In this document: piece after piece, positions 15,764 through 23,071 of the stretch
Position numbering within the stretch: the first letter of the stretch is position 1
Layout of the letters: each line of letters begins with the position of its first letter
Source: Acrocarpospora pleiomorpha
GTDB taxonomy: Bacteria > Actinomycetota > Actinomycetes > Streptosporangiales > Streptosporangiaceae
Direction of reading: 5' to 3'
Assembly: GCF_009687885.1 (NCBI RefSeq)
Contig: NZ_BLAF01000034.1
Location: 51,969-115,968 of the forward strand
Length of the DNA: 64,000 nt
The notes under the pieces: generated by a model
What the model was told of the DNA's origin: nothing
Databases searched by the model: none
Seen by the model: the letters and a program-made list of their open reading frames with translations, nothing else
Position numbers and translations under genes: made by a program

Positions 15764-17635
15764 TTAGGCGCGGGTGACGATCGGGTCGCGATAGCCGGAC
15801 GCCTGGAGTTTGAACAGGCGGGCGTATAGGCCGTTTCGGGTCATGAGTTCGTTGTGCGGGCCGACCTCGGCGAAGACGCCGTCATGAAGGACGGCAAGCG
15901 TATCGGCGTGTCGGATGGAGCCGAGCCGGTGTGAGACGAGCACGCTTGTGCGGCCGCTCCGCAAGGTCGCTATGCGTGTGTGGACCTCGTGTTCTGCCTC
16001 CGCGTCCAGGCCGGAGCTCGGCTCGTCGAGGATCAGGAGATCGCTGTTACGGCGGAGCATCGCGCGAGCAAGGGCCACCCGTTGCCACTGGCCCCCGGAA
16101 AGGAATACCCCGGTGGTGTCGCCATCCTGGCTGGACTCGTCAATGAACAGCCGGGTCAGGAGGGTTTCGTAGCCGCGGGGGAGGGAGTGAATCGTTTCGT
16201 CGATTCCCGCCTCGTGAGCGGCGGTTTCGATGGCGAGGGTGTCCTTCATGAGTTCTAGCCGGCCGATCGCGATGTTCTCCCTTGCCGACATGTCGTACGC
16301 CATGAAGTCCTGGAAGACGGCGCCTATTCTGGCTCTGAGTTCGCCTGGCTCGAAGTCCCTCAGATCGATCCCGTCCCAGGTGATACGTCCTGCGCTCGGG
16401 TCGTACATGCGGGTGAGGAGCTTCACTATCGTGCTCTTTCCCGCGCCGTTTAGGCCCACCAGGCCCATCGACGTCCCGGCCGGAATCTCGAGGGACGCGC
16501 CGCGGAGAATCCAGGGATGTTCTTCGCTGTAGCGGAACCAGACATCATGCAGCCTGATGCTCTGGGACAGGGAGGGGACAGGTACGGGGTGAGGCGCCAC
16601 GACAAGGTCTGGTTCTGTGCTCTCGACGGCCAGGAAACTCCTGAACAACGAGATCTGCTCATGGGTTCGCGCCATTTGGCCGATGAGCCCGGCGAGTTGA
16701 CCCTGCATCCCTCCCACAGCGGCGATGAACATCGAAATGTCGCCTACCAGCAGAGCACCGTCATGAGCGCGGATGATGGTCCAGACCAGACCGCTTCCCG
16801 CGATCAGCGCCGCCAGGCCGCCAAGCGCTAGCTGGGTTACGAGGTCACGCCGATCCAATGTCCGGTTCTCGGCATTCGCCGCCTGCCGCTCGGAGACCAT
16901 CCGAGTGTGCAGGAAGGAGCCGATGCCGAACAGCCGGACCTCTTTCGCGGCCTGGCCGTCGGTCATCAACTGGGCGTAGAAGATCTCTCGTCGTTCGAGC
17001 GGGCCCAGTCTCATGTGCATGGAGACCCGGCGCCGGGAAAGCGAAATCTCTGCCAGTAGGGTCGGCCCCACACTGATCAGGATCACCCCGGCCATGATCG
17101 GGCTGAGGGAGAACAGGGATCCGACAAAACCTGCGATGCCCAGGGCCGCTCCGGCGATGGCCAGGAACCCGGAGAGGATCTGGCTGGGGGTGCGACCGCC
17201 CATGGTCTGGGCCAGCTGCAACTGGTTGAGAAAGGCGGGATCTTCGAAGTGCGCGAGTCCGGGCAGTCGGTTGAGTGCGACGTACAGCCTGCTCTGCGCC
17301 TTCAGCGCGATCAATCTGTCCAACTCTGATTGACAGTAGCGCGAACCCTCCACCAGCGCCTTCGAGACCAGCCCCAGCGTCGCGAGCAGGCTCGCGAGAA
17401 CGAGCAGCGTCCTGGCTGGAAGGTTCATCACGATGGCGTCCAGAATGAATTTGGTCAGCCACGCGACGGTGACGGGTACCGCGGCGGTGGTTACGGCGAT
17501 GACCACTGCCAGGATGACGAGCCGTGACCTCGCCTGCCAGGCCAAGGTAAATGCCCTGGCGGTCGTGTGGACGCTGTCTCGCATTGATTTCATAGAAATC
17601 TGACATCCAAACCGTGGGGATACCGGCGGGCCCAC
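15764..17635 (-). CDS. ABC exporter of the cysteine-rich peptide operon
   Basis: A 623-residue half-transporter with an N-terminal six-helix membrane domain (first helix about LVILAVVIAVTTAAVPVTVA) and a C-terminal ATPase: Walker A GLVGLNGAGKSTIVKLL, signature VFLSGGQWQRVALARAML, Walker B DLLILDEPSSGLDAE and H-loop LVSHRLGS. There is no C39 peptidase domain at the N-terminus, so leader removal must be done by another protein; the S26 peptidase in the operon is the candidate. The GTG at 17635 starts 4 nt after the upstream stop and would be translationally coupled. ATGs at 17593 and 17584 are alternatives, and none has a clear ribosome site. It is likely the exporter for the 68-residue peptide. 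Confidence 0.9.
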   Translation of the reverse strand: MGPPVSPRFGCQISMKSMRDSVHTTARAFTLAWQARSRLVILAVVIAVTTAAVPVTVAWLTKFILDAIVMNLPARTLLVLASLLATLGLVSKALVEGSRYCQSELDRLIALKAQSRLYVALNRLPGLAHFEDPAFLNQLQLAQTMGGRTPSQILSGFLAIAGAALGIAGFVGSLFSLSPIMAGVILISVGPTLLAEISLSRRRVSMHMRLGPLERREIFYAQLMTDGQAAKEVRLFGIGSFLHTRMVSERQAANAENRTLDRRDLVTQLALGGLAALIAGSGLVWTIIRAHDGALLVGDISMFIAAVGGMQGQLAGLIGQMARTHEQISLFRSFLAVESTEPDLVVAPHPVPVPSLSQSIRLHDVWFRYSEEHPWILRGASLEIPAGTSMGLVGLNGAGKSTIVKLLTRMYDPSAGRITWDGIDLRDFEPGELRARIGAVFQDFMAYDMSARENIAIGRLELMKDTLAIETAAHEAGIDETIHSLPRGYETLLTRLFIDESSQDGDTTGVFLSGGQWQRVALARAMLRRNSDLLILDEPSSGLDAEAEHEVHTRIATLRSGRTSVLVSHRLGSIRHADTLAVLHDGVFAEVGPHNELMTRNGLYARLFKLQASGYRDPIVTRA

Positions 17636-17639
17636 TCGT

Positions 17640-18161
17640 CTAGGCGAAGAGATCTGCCAGGTCGTCCATCAGGATGACCAGAAGCGACAGGATCAATCCC
17701 GCGACGATGGTGATTCCTGTTTCCGTGGTCCAGGAGCCGACCCCGACGTCGGCGCTGAGCATACCGACGATAGCTGCGGCCACAAGCAGGGTGTTGCGCA
17801 CGATGTGCCGGGCGGAAAATTCCGACGCCTGTCGTCCAAAACAGTTGCAGGTCACGGAGCTGCCTCGATGAATCACGGTTGTGATCGCCAGATTGAATAC
17901 CACGCAGAGCGCGGCAGAAAGGGCGAAGGCATACACGAGCAGAGCCGAGTTCGTCATCAGGCCTACCAGTATCGACAGAGCGGCGATCAGCTCTGCGGTT
18001 ATTATCAGGATTGTGGCACTCGGTACCGCCCCGATGGGCAGGAGCCGCATTTCACGGACCGAGTCCGTGAACGATGAGTAGTGGAAGATTTTCCCGACGC
18101 TCGAGGTGAGGAAGACGACGACGAGTAGAGTTCCGCTGAATAGGAGGGAATAGTCTGCCAT
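17640..18161 (-). CDS. MauE/DoxX-like redox membrane protein
   Basis: A 173-residue protein with about four to five membrane segments, beginning ADYSLLFSGTLLVVVFLTSS. It has the SSVGKI(F) and FTDSVREMRLLP features of the MauE family and a CNCFG motif (Cys105, Cys107) at a loop-membrane boundary. MauE proteins work with the thioredoxin-like MauD in forming disulfides in the methylamine dehydrogenase small subunit. Here a MauD-like gene sits two genes upstream and the operon encodes a six-cysteine peptide, so a role in oxidative folding of that peptide is a reasonable inference. The ribosome site AGGTGA lies about 8 nt upstream. Confidence 0.82.
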   Translation of the reverse strand: MADYSLLFSGTLLVVVFLTSSVGKIFHYSSFTDSVREMRLLPIGAVPSATILIITAELIAALSILVGLMTNSALLVYAFALSAALCVVFNLAITTVIHRGSSVTCNCFGRQASEFSARHIVRNTLLVAAAIVGMLSADVGVGSWTTETGITIVAGLILSLLVILMDDLADLFA

Positions 18162-18218
18162 CTAGCCGTCACCTACAACAATCAGAGGGAAACAGGCGCC
18201 GAGGTCCCATTGGAGACG

Positions 18219-18605
18219 CTATATTGTCAGCCGCCGTATCATTCGCCCCACTACTCGGTCCATCGGAACGAACCCGAAATGACGCGAATCCATACTGGAC
18301 GGCAGGTTGTCACCGAGAACGAACACATGGTTCGGCGGCACCGCTTCCAGCCCGCCCGGGAATCGGTCACCGGCAACGGCCGCAATCCGCTTGATAAGTT
18401 GCCCCGGCGAATCAGGACGCGTGATCACCACAACGTCCCCTCGCACATAATTTGACGGACGGCGCGCGATAATGACTCTGTCGCCCGCGTTCAGGTGCGG
18501 GTACATGCTCGGCCCATGAACATGCACGACGCCGAACTTCCGGCGCAGCACGCCAAAGGTAAAAGCTAGACAAAGCGAGCCAAGGGCTATGTAGGAGAAT
18601 TCCAT
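18219..18605 (-). CDS. Small type I signal peptidase (S26 family)
   Basis: A 128-residue membrane-anchored serine protease. One N-terminal hydrophobic segment (about residues 5-20) is followed by the catalytic Ser33 in VHGPSMYPHLNAGDRV, the general-base Lys72 in GQLIKRIAAVAGD, and the closing motif VLGDNLPSSMDSRHFG. Usual LepB enzymes are longer, with two membrane spans; this minimal form is seen in dedicated clusters. The precursor peptide has AAA before its first core Cys, a fitting A-X-A cleavage site. It is therefore the likely leader protease. ATG 18605 is chosen with GGGG 9 nt upstream; a TTG at 18614 is less likely. Confidence 0.88.
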   Translation of the reverse strand: MEFSYIALGSLCLAFTFGVLRRKFGVVHVHGPSMYPHLNAGDRVIIARRPSNYVRGDVVVITRPDSPGQLIKRIAAVAGDRFPGGLEAVPPNHVFVLGDNLPSSMDSRHFGFVPMDRVVGRMIRRLTI

Positions 18606-18635
18606 GGCAAGCAACCCCGGTCGAGCAAATAGGCG

Positions 18636-19160
18636 TTACGCAGGTATGGTGATTCTTGAGTCCGGGCCGATCTTCGAACTGGTCGCGAGCACGTTCCCGA
18701 CCCCCACGGTGACGAAGACGGGGACTCCGATGACACCGAATGCCCTGGCCACAGGCCCATTCGGCACTTCGACGAGAACCGGGCCCAGCGCCTCCAATGT
18801 GGCCATGACATCCCCGTCATAGTCGCCGGAGAGTACGGACACGACTGTCCCCTTGTTCATGGTCGCGTAGGAGAGGAAAGCCGGCATAGCCTGCTGGCAG
18901 GGTGCGCAGTCCGGCGAGAGGAAGGCGAACACGGTACCGAGTTCGAGGGCGGCTCGACTAACCGTCACCCCCTGTGTACTTGTGGCCACGAACTCGCCTA
19001 TAGGAGTTCCCGGCGACGAGCTCAGTTGGAGGTGCCCAGCCGGGATGGGCGTCACTCCTGCGCCCCGCCCAACCTTTCGTGCGATACCCAGGATGAGCAC
19101 CAGGTTGAGCAGAGTCAGACACAACGTCAGTATTAGCAGGCTTACCTGGAATGCGATCAT
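18636..19160 (-). CDS. MauD/TlpA-like membrane-anchored thioredoxin
   Basis: A 174-residue protein with one N-terminal membrane anchor (FQVSLLILTLCLTLLNLVLI) and a thioredoxin fold. The active-site CxxC is Cys85-Ala-Pro-Cys88 in VFAFLSPDCAPCQQAMPAF. A cis-Pro is expected in FGVIGVPVFVTVG. This is the architecture of MauD, an extracytoplasmic thiol oxidoreductase acting in disulfide formation. It is the second gene after the cysteine-rich peptide and probably oxidises or proofreads its disulfides with the MauE-like partner. The ATG at 19160 is placed at the start of the membrane anchor. Confidence 0.85.
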   Translation of the reverse strand: MIAFQVSLLILTLCLTLLNLVLILGIARKVGRGAGVTPIPAGHLQLSSSPGTPIGEFVATSTQGVTVSRAALELGTVFAFLSPDCAPCQQAMPAFLSYATMNKGTVVSVLSGDYDGDVMATLEALGPVLVEVPNGPVARAFGVIGVPVFVTVGVGNVLATSSKIGPDSRITIPA

Positions 19161-19314
19161 GATTCGGCCCCGGATAAAGACAGAATGGGTGGGGGTTTCC
19201 GGACGCCGGCACCGCAATCCATATCAGCATCACGATGCCGGAGATTCCAGCGATCAGATCACCCACGAGAGCCGGCCAAACTGCGATCGCGGCAGCTCCC
19301 TGGGATGATCGGCA

Positions 19315-19521
19315 TTAGCAGCTACCGCAGCCGTAGTCGGTGCTTTGGTAGTAAAAGCCGCCGCCGGTGGGGTAGCACTTGTAGGTGACCACTAACCTCG
19401 AGTAGCTCGAGGAGCAGTAGTAACAGGCGCGACTGAATACGGTACAGCTGGCCGCTGCGTCGGATTCGGGAAGAACTGCCGACAGCAGTTCATCTCTGAA
19501 ACGAGCCAAAGAGCGCTTCAC
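19315..19521 (-). CDS. Candidate precursor of a six-cysteine ribosomal peptide
   Basis: A 68-residue peptide first in its operon. GTG 19521 follows a strong AGAAAGGAGG (10-nt spacing). The N-terminal part VKRSLARFRDELLSAVLPES, then DAAA, is charged and helical without a hydrophobic core, like a RiPP leader. The remaining 44 residues start at Ser25 and carry Cys at 26, 33, 36, 49, 65 and 68, eight Tyr and a GGG turn, ending YGCGSC. Six cysteines fit three disulfides. A cut after AAA (A-X-A) would suit the adjacent S26 peptidase. No LanM, YcaO, radical SAM or lasso enzyme is nearby, so this is not a standard RiPP class. Coding status is inferred from the ribosome site, composition and operon; activity is unknown. 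Confidence 0.72.
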   Translation of the reverse strand: MKRSLARFRDELLSAVLPESDAAASCTVFSRACYYCSSSYSRLVVTYKCYPTGGGFYYQSTDYGCGSC

Positions 19522-19809
19522 CGGATGATCGCCTCCTTTCTGATTGAGTCGTGCCGGGCCGAAAGAATCAGTTGAACCACGCGCGTTTCCGTTTCGCCCT
19601 ACCACCGGAGCGAAGCCGGGGCGGCTCAGATCGAGCATCGGACAGGCCGGTATAGGCGAGGTATATGCCCTGGTAAAACCCGCTTTGTCGCCTGTCGAGA
19701 GCCCCTCCAGGAGCGCGTCGCCATCGTCGCTCGGTGGCCGTCGCCAGAACCTCCGGCACAGGTATGAGGACAAGTACGGACCTGGACGGCGTTCGGGTAG
19801 GGGCCAGGA

Positions 19810-19900
19810 GCGCGTGGAGGGACAAGGCATCGAACTGGAACGCCAGACCACCCAGATCGGTGAGCTCGATGCCCGTCTCGGTCGTGGACTGGAAACCGTG
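19810..19900 (-). pseudogene. Remnant of the 9721-type membrane-protein gene
   Basis: On the minus strand this reads GFQSTTETGIELTDLGGLAF followed by QFDALSL, against GFQPSSEMGIVLTDLGSFAF followed by QFGALSL in the intact gene at 9721. Only the section around intact residues 45-72 is kept. It joins abruptly at 19900/19901 to a response-regulator remnant on the other strand. Confidence 0.85.
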
Positions 19901-20107
19901 GACGAGGTCGAAGTCGTCGGGACCGGCGTCGAGGCCCTTGAGCAGGCCTCTCGCCGAGAACCCGACGTGGTGGTCACGGACGTGCAGATGCCCGATATGG
20001 AGGAAATCGAGGCCATCCGTCGTCTCCTCCAAGAGCACCCGGAACCGTGTCGTGGGTGCTCACCATGTCTGAGGAAGACGGCACCGTATTCGACGCGCCG
20101 ACGCTTT
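19901..20107 (+). pseudogene. Remnant of the NarL-type response regulator receiver domain
   Basis: The plus strand reads DEVEVVGTGVEALEQASRRE, then PDVVVTDVQMPDMEEIEAIR, then RLLQEHPE. This corresponds to the receiver domain of the response regulator at 6799-7449 (DEVEVVGTASTGVEALEQAA onward). The phospho-Asp context is kept, but a short deletion and a frameshift follow (VVLTMSEEDG continues in another frame). It ends 32 bp from the stop of the NRPS C-PCP gene. Confidence 0.87.
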
Positions 20108-20139
20108 GGTTGAGCGGGTCCGCCGCGTCAAAGCCTGCG

Positions 20140-21621
20140 TTATCGTGGCCCCGCCCCACGGGAGGCAGGGCGGGCCGCCTCCACCTGGGCGACCAGTTCG
20201 GCGAGCGTCGGGGTCTCGAAGAACGTGTCGAGGGTGAGCTCGACTCCCAGCCGCTTGTCGACCCGGGCGATGATCTGTGTGATCGTGAGAGAGTGGCCGC
20301 CCAGATCGAACAGGTCGTCGTCCGGGTGCACCTCCTCGATGCCGAGCACCTCGCACCAGATGGCGGTCATCACGCTCAGGATGCCGTCGTCGGCGGGACC
20401 GGCCGGCGCCACGGTCGCGGGGGCGTTCAGCGTGGCCAGGTCGCCCGGTCGGGCGGGGGACAGGTCCCGCAGCCGCCTGTACGGCGTCGCCGCCAGCGTG
20501 GCCAGCAGCCCAGCCAGGTCGGCGGCGACCAGGTCGGCGGACGCCCGGCTCAGGCAGGCCGGATCGAAGGACAGCCGCGCGCCGATCCCGTCGACGACCT
20601 GGACGTGCAGGGTGTTTCTGATCGCGCCGTTGGCGGTCATCCATTCGACCGAGTTGGTGAGGCCGGGAAACTCGGGATCCGGCGTGGACCGTTTGCGGTA
20701 GCTGAGCGAGACCGGGGCCAGCGCCGCCCGTGGCGTGATCCCGGTCACCGCGCGGGCGATGGGGACGCGGCGGTGGCGGTAGATCTCGCGGAGCTCGGCG
20801 CGGACGTTGCGGGCGAACTGGGCGAAGGAGTCGGTCGAGTTCGGGGTGGTGAAGACGGGTAGCTCGTTGGAGTACAGGCCGATGGTGTCCTGGTCCGCGG
20901 CGGTTCTGGTGGAGAGGTCGACGGCGAGGGTCTGAGGGCCGGGGCGGTAGCCGTACAGGAGGGTGTGCAGGAGGGCGACCAGGGCTTCGAAGCGGGTGAC
21001 GCCGAGCGATTCGGCGAGCTGGCCGAGTTCGGGGTCGAGTTTGAGGTCGATTGTGTCGGCGGGGGTGGCGCGCAGGGAGAGGGCGGTCAGGCCGGGGAGG
21101 GCGAGTTTGACGGGGTCGCGCCAGCGGGGGCGCCAGAATTCCGTGGCGGCGGCGATGTCGGCCGGGTCGGACTCCGAGGTCACGGGGGGTGGAAGGGGCG
21201 AACCGCTGTAGGCCAGGGCGAGGTCGCGGACCAGGAGGTCCTTGGAGACTCCGTCGAAGATCGCGTGGTGGGCGACCACGAGTAGTTCGTGCTCGGATCC
21301 GGTCGAGGTCAGGATGAACCGGGTCAGGGGGCCGGTGGCGAGGTCGAAATCCACCTCGGCGGGGCCCGGTTCGAGGGCGGGAGGTGTCGCGGCGGGGACG
21401 AGGCCGACCACGCCGTCGCGGTCGGCGAGGGCCTTGCCCAGCAGGGGATGGCGTTCGACGACGGCGGCGCACGCGGCGGCGAGCGCGGTCCGGTCCAGCT
21501 CCCCGGTCAGCCGGATGAGCAGCGGCATGTGGTGGGCGCGCGGGTCACCCCCGAGCCTGTCGGTGACCCACATGCCGTGCTGGGCGGGGGAGGCCTGCTC
21601 CCAGATCAGCGACGAGGACAT
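20140..21621 (-). CDS. NRPS condensation-PCP didomain protein
   Basis: A 493-residue two-domain NRPS protein, last gene of its operon. The condensation domain has ASPAQHGMWVTDRLGG (C1) and an intact catalytic HHAIFDG (C3). A carrier domain at about residues 415-490 has the phosphopantetheine Ser in LFDLGGHSLTITQI. The start ATG lies one base after the stop of the upstream ligase gene. It probably condenses an acyl or peptidyl group from another carrier onto its own acceptor or a free amine. There is no thioesterase in the operon. A dead copy of its carrier domain lies at 15074-15205. Confidence 0.9.
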   Translation of the reverse strand: MSSSLIWEQASPAQHGMWVTDRLGGDPRAHHMPLLIRLTGELDRTALAAACAAVVERHPLLGKALADRDGVVGLVPAATPPALEPGPAEVDFDLATGPLTRFILTSTGSEHELLVVAHHAIFDGVSKDLLVRDLALAYSGSPLPPPVTSESDPADIAAATEFWRPRWRDPVKLALPGLTALSLRATPADTIDLKLDPELGQLAESLGVTRFEALVALLHTLLYGYRPGPQTLAVDLSTRTAADQDTIGLYSNELPVFTTPNSTDSFAQFARNVRAELREIYRHRRVPIARAVTGITPRAALAPVSLSYRKRSTPDPEFPGLTNSVEWMTANGAIRNTLHVQVVDGIGARLSFDPACLSRASADLVAADLAGLLATLAATPYRRLRDLSPARPGDLATLNAPATVAPAGPADDGILSVMTAIWCEVLGIEEVHPDDDLFDLGGHSLTITQIIARVDKRLGVELTLDTFFETPTLAELVAQVEAARPASRGAGPR

Positions 21622-21622
21622 G

Positions 21623-23071
21623 TCACTCGCTTTCCTCGCGCGGCGTCCCGAGCAGGCCGCGCAGTTCGGTCTTGAGGATTTTGCCCGACGGGTTCTTGGG
21701 GAGCGCGTCGAGCAGCAGGATGTGCGCGGGGAGTTCATGCCTGGCCAGCCGGGTGGCCAGGAAGGCGCGCAGGTCGTTGATCGCGACATCGGAGGCGACC
21801 ACGGCGGCGGCCACCGCGGTGCCCAGCGAAGGGTCGGGCACGCCGAAGACGGCGGCTTCGACCACGTCCGGATGTTCGTACAGGGCGGCCTCGACCATGA
21901 TCGTGGACACTTTGAAGGCGCCGGACTTGACCACGTCGCTCTCGCGGTCGACCAGGTAGAGGTAGCCCTCCTCGTCGAGGTAGCCGAGGTCGCCCATGCG
22001 GATCCAGCCGTCCTTGAAGACCGCGCCGGTGGCCTCGCCGTCGCCCACGTACGAGCGGGGGGCCGCGCCGGAGCGCAGCCACACCTCGCCCGTCTCGCCT
22101 GGCGGGAGCGTGCCATCGCCGATCCGCAGGCCGCTGCCGAACGCGGGACGGCCGAGCGCGGCCGGACGTTTCGGATCGAAGATCATCACAGTCTGGGCGG
22201 GGGCGGCTTCGGTGGAGGTGTAGTAGTTCGTCACCGTCGCCTTCGGGAACGCCTTCGTGAGCCGGAGGGCCAGCGCGGGCGGCAGGGCGGCGGCGGCCGA
22301 GCCGAGCAGCAGCACCGAGGAGAAGTCGTGCCGGTCGGGCGCGCCCGACGCGAGCAGCTCGTTGGCCATGGTCGGGACCAGGAAGACCGTGCCGACGCCG
22401 TGCGACTCGATCAGGCGGGCGAACCTGGACGGGGTGAACACCGGCGGGGTGAGCATGGCCGGGAAGGCGTCCAGCGCGTTGAGCAGCATGGCCTGACCGG
22501 CCTGGGTGCCGATCGGGAAGGCGTGCAGGAAGTGTCTGGAGTGCCGGAACATCCGGCGCGCGGGCGGCCCACCCCGGCCGAAGGCCAGGTTCGCGTGGGT
22601 GGCGCCCACACCTTTCGGCCGTCCGGTGGTGCCGGAGGTGTAGAGGATCTGCGCCAGGTCCTTCGGCCGAGGTCCCTCCGGGAGGTCTCCGTCGGCGAGT
22701 TCGAGTTCGGTCACGACCGACGTCCAGCCGTCGATCTTGGGTGGGCGTAACCGGGAGGCGTGCACGATGCCCACGGCCCTGCAGTCGCGTACCAGGAACT
22801 CCAGCTCGGGTTCGGCCAGCCGGTCCGACAGCGGCACCGCCACCGCCCCGGCCATCAGCACCCCGACGTACGCCACCGCGTAGTCGGCCCAGTCCCGCGA
22901 CCCGAACAGCAGCGCCACCCGCTCGCCAGGACGGGCGGGCAGCCCCCGTGCCACGGCGGCCGAACGCCGCTCCCACGCCCCGAACGTCAGCGAGTCCACC
23001 CCCGCGACCTCGATCGCGACCCGGGCGGCATCCTCCCCCGCGCGCGTACGGAGCAACTCGGCCAGCATCAC
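21623..23071 (-). CDS. Free-standing AMP-dependent ligase (adenylation enzyme)
   Basis: A 482-residue ANL-superfamily enzyme that activates a carboxylic acid as its adenylate. Motifs include ILYTSGTTGRPKGVGATHAN (A3), NYYTSTEAAP (A5), WIRMGDLGYLDEEGYLYLVD (A7/A8) and the C-terminal catalytic Lys in PKNPSGKILKTELR. The A4/A5 region does not look like an amino-acid A domain, so an acyl or aryl acid is more likely. It probably loads the stand-alone carrier at 24438. GTG 23071 has GGAGG 7 nt upstream and overlaps the preceding stop; ATG 23068 is the alternative. Confidence 0.88.
   Translation of the reverse strand: MMLAELLRTRAGEDAARVAIEVAGVDSLTFGAWERRSAAVARGLPARPGERVALLFGSRDWADYAVAYVGVLMAGAVAVPLSDRLAEPELEFLVRDCRAVGIVHASRLRPPKIDGWTSVVTELELADGDLPEGPRPKDLAQILYTSGTTGRPKGVGATHANLAFGRGGPPARRMFRHSRHFLHAFPIGTQAGQAMLLNALDAFPAMLTPPVFTPSRFARLIESHGVGTVFLVPTMANELLASGAPDRHDFSSVLLLGSAAAALPPALALRLTKAFPKATVTNYYTSTEAAPAQTVMIFDPKRPAALGRPAFGSGLRIGDGTLPPGETGEVWLRSGAAPRSYVGDGEATGAVFKDGWIRMGDLGYLDEEGYLYLVDRESDVVKSGAFKVSTIMVEAALYEHPDVVEAAVFGVPDPSLGTAVAAAVVASDVAINDLRAFLATRLARHELPAHILLLDALPKNPSGKILKTELRGLLGTPREESE

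Noticed and set aside
15764..19521. Lasso peptide or lanthipeptide cluster
   Set aside because: No asparagine-synthetase-like cyclase, transglutaminase-like leader peptidase, LanM/LanB/LanC or RRE-like protein is present; the processing genes are redox and S26 types.
20060..21472. A 470-codon Arg/Pro-rich frame overlapping the C-PCP gene on the same strand
   Set aside because: Alternative frame of a gene with clear condensation and carrier motifs.
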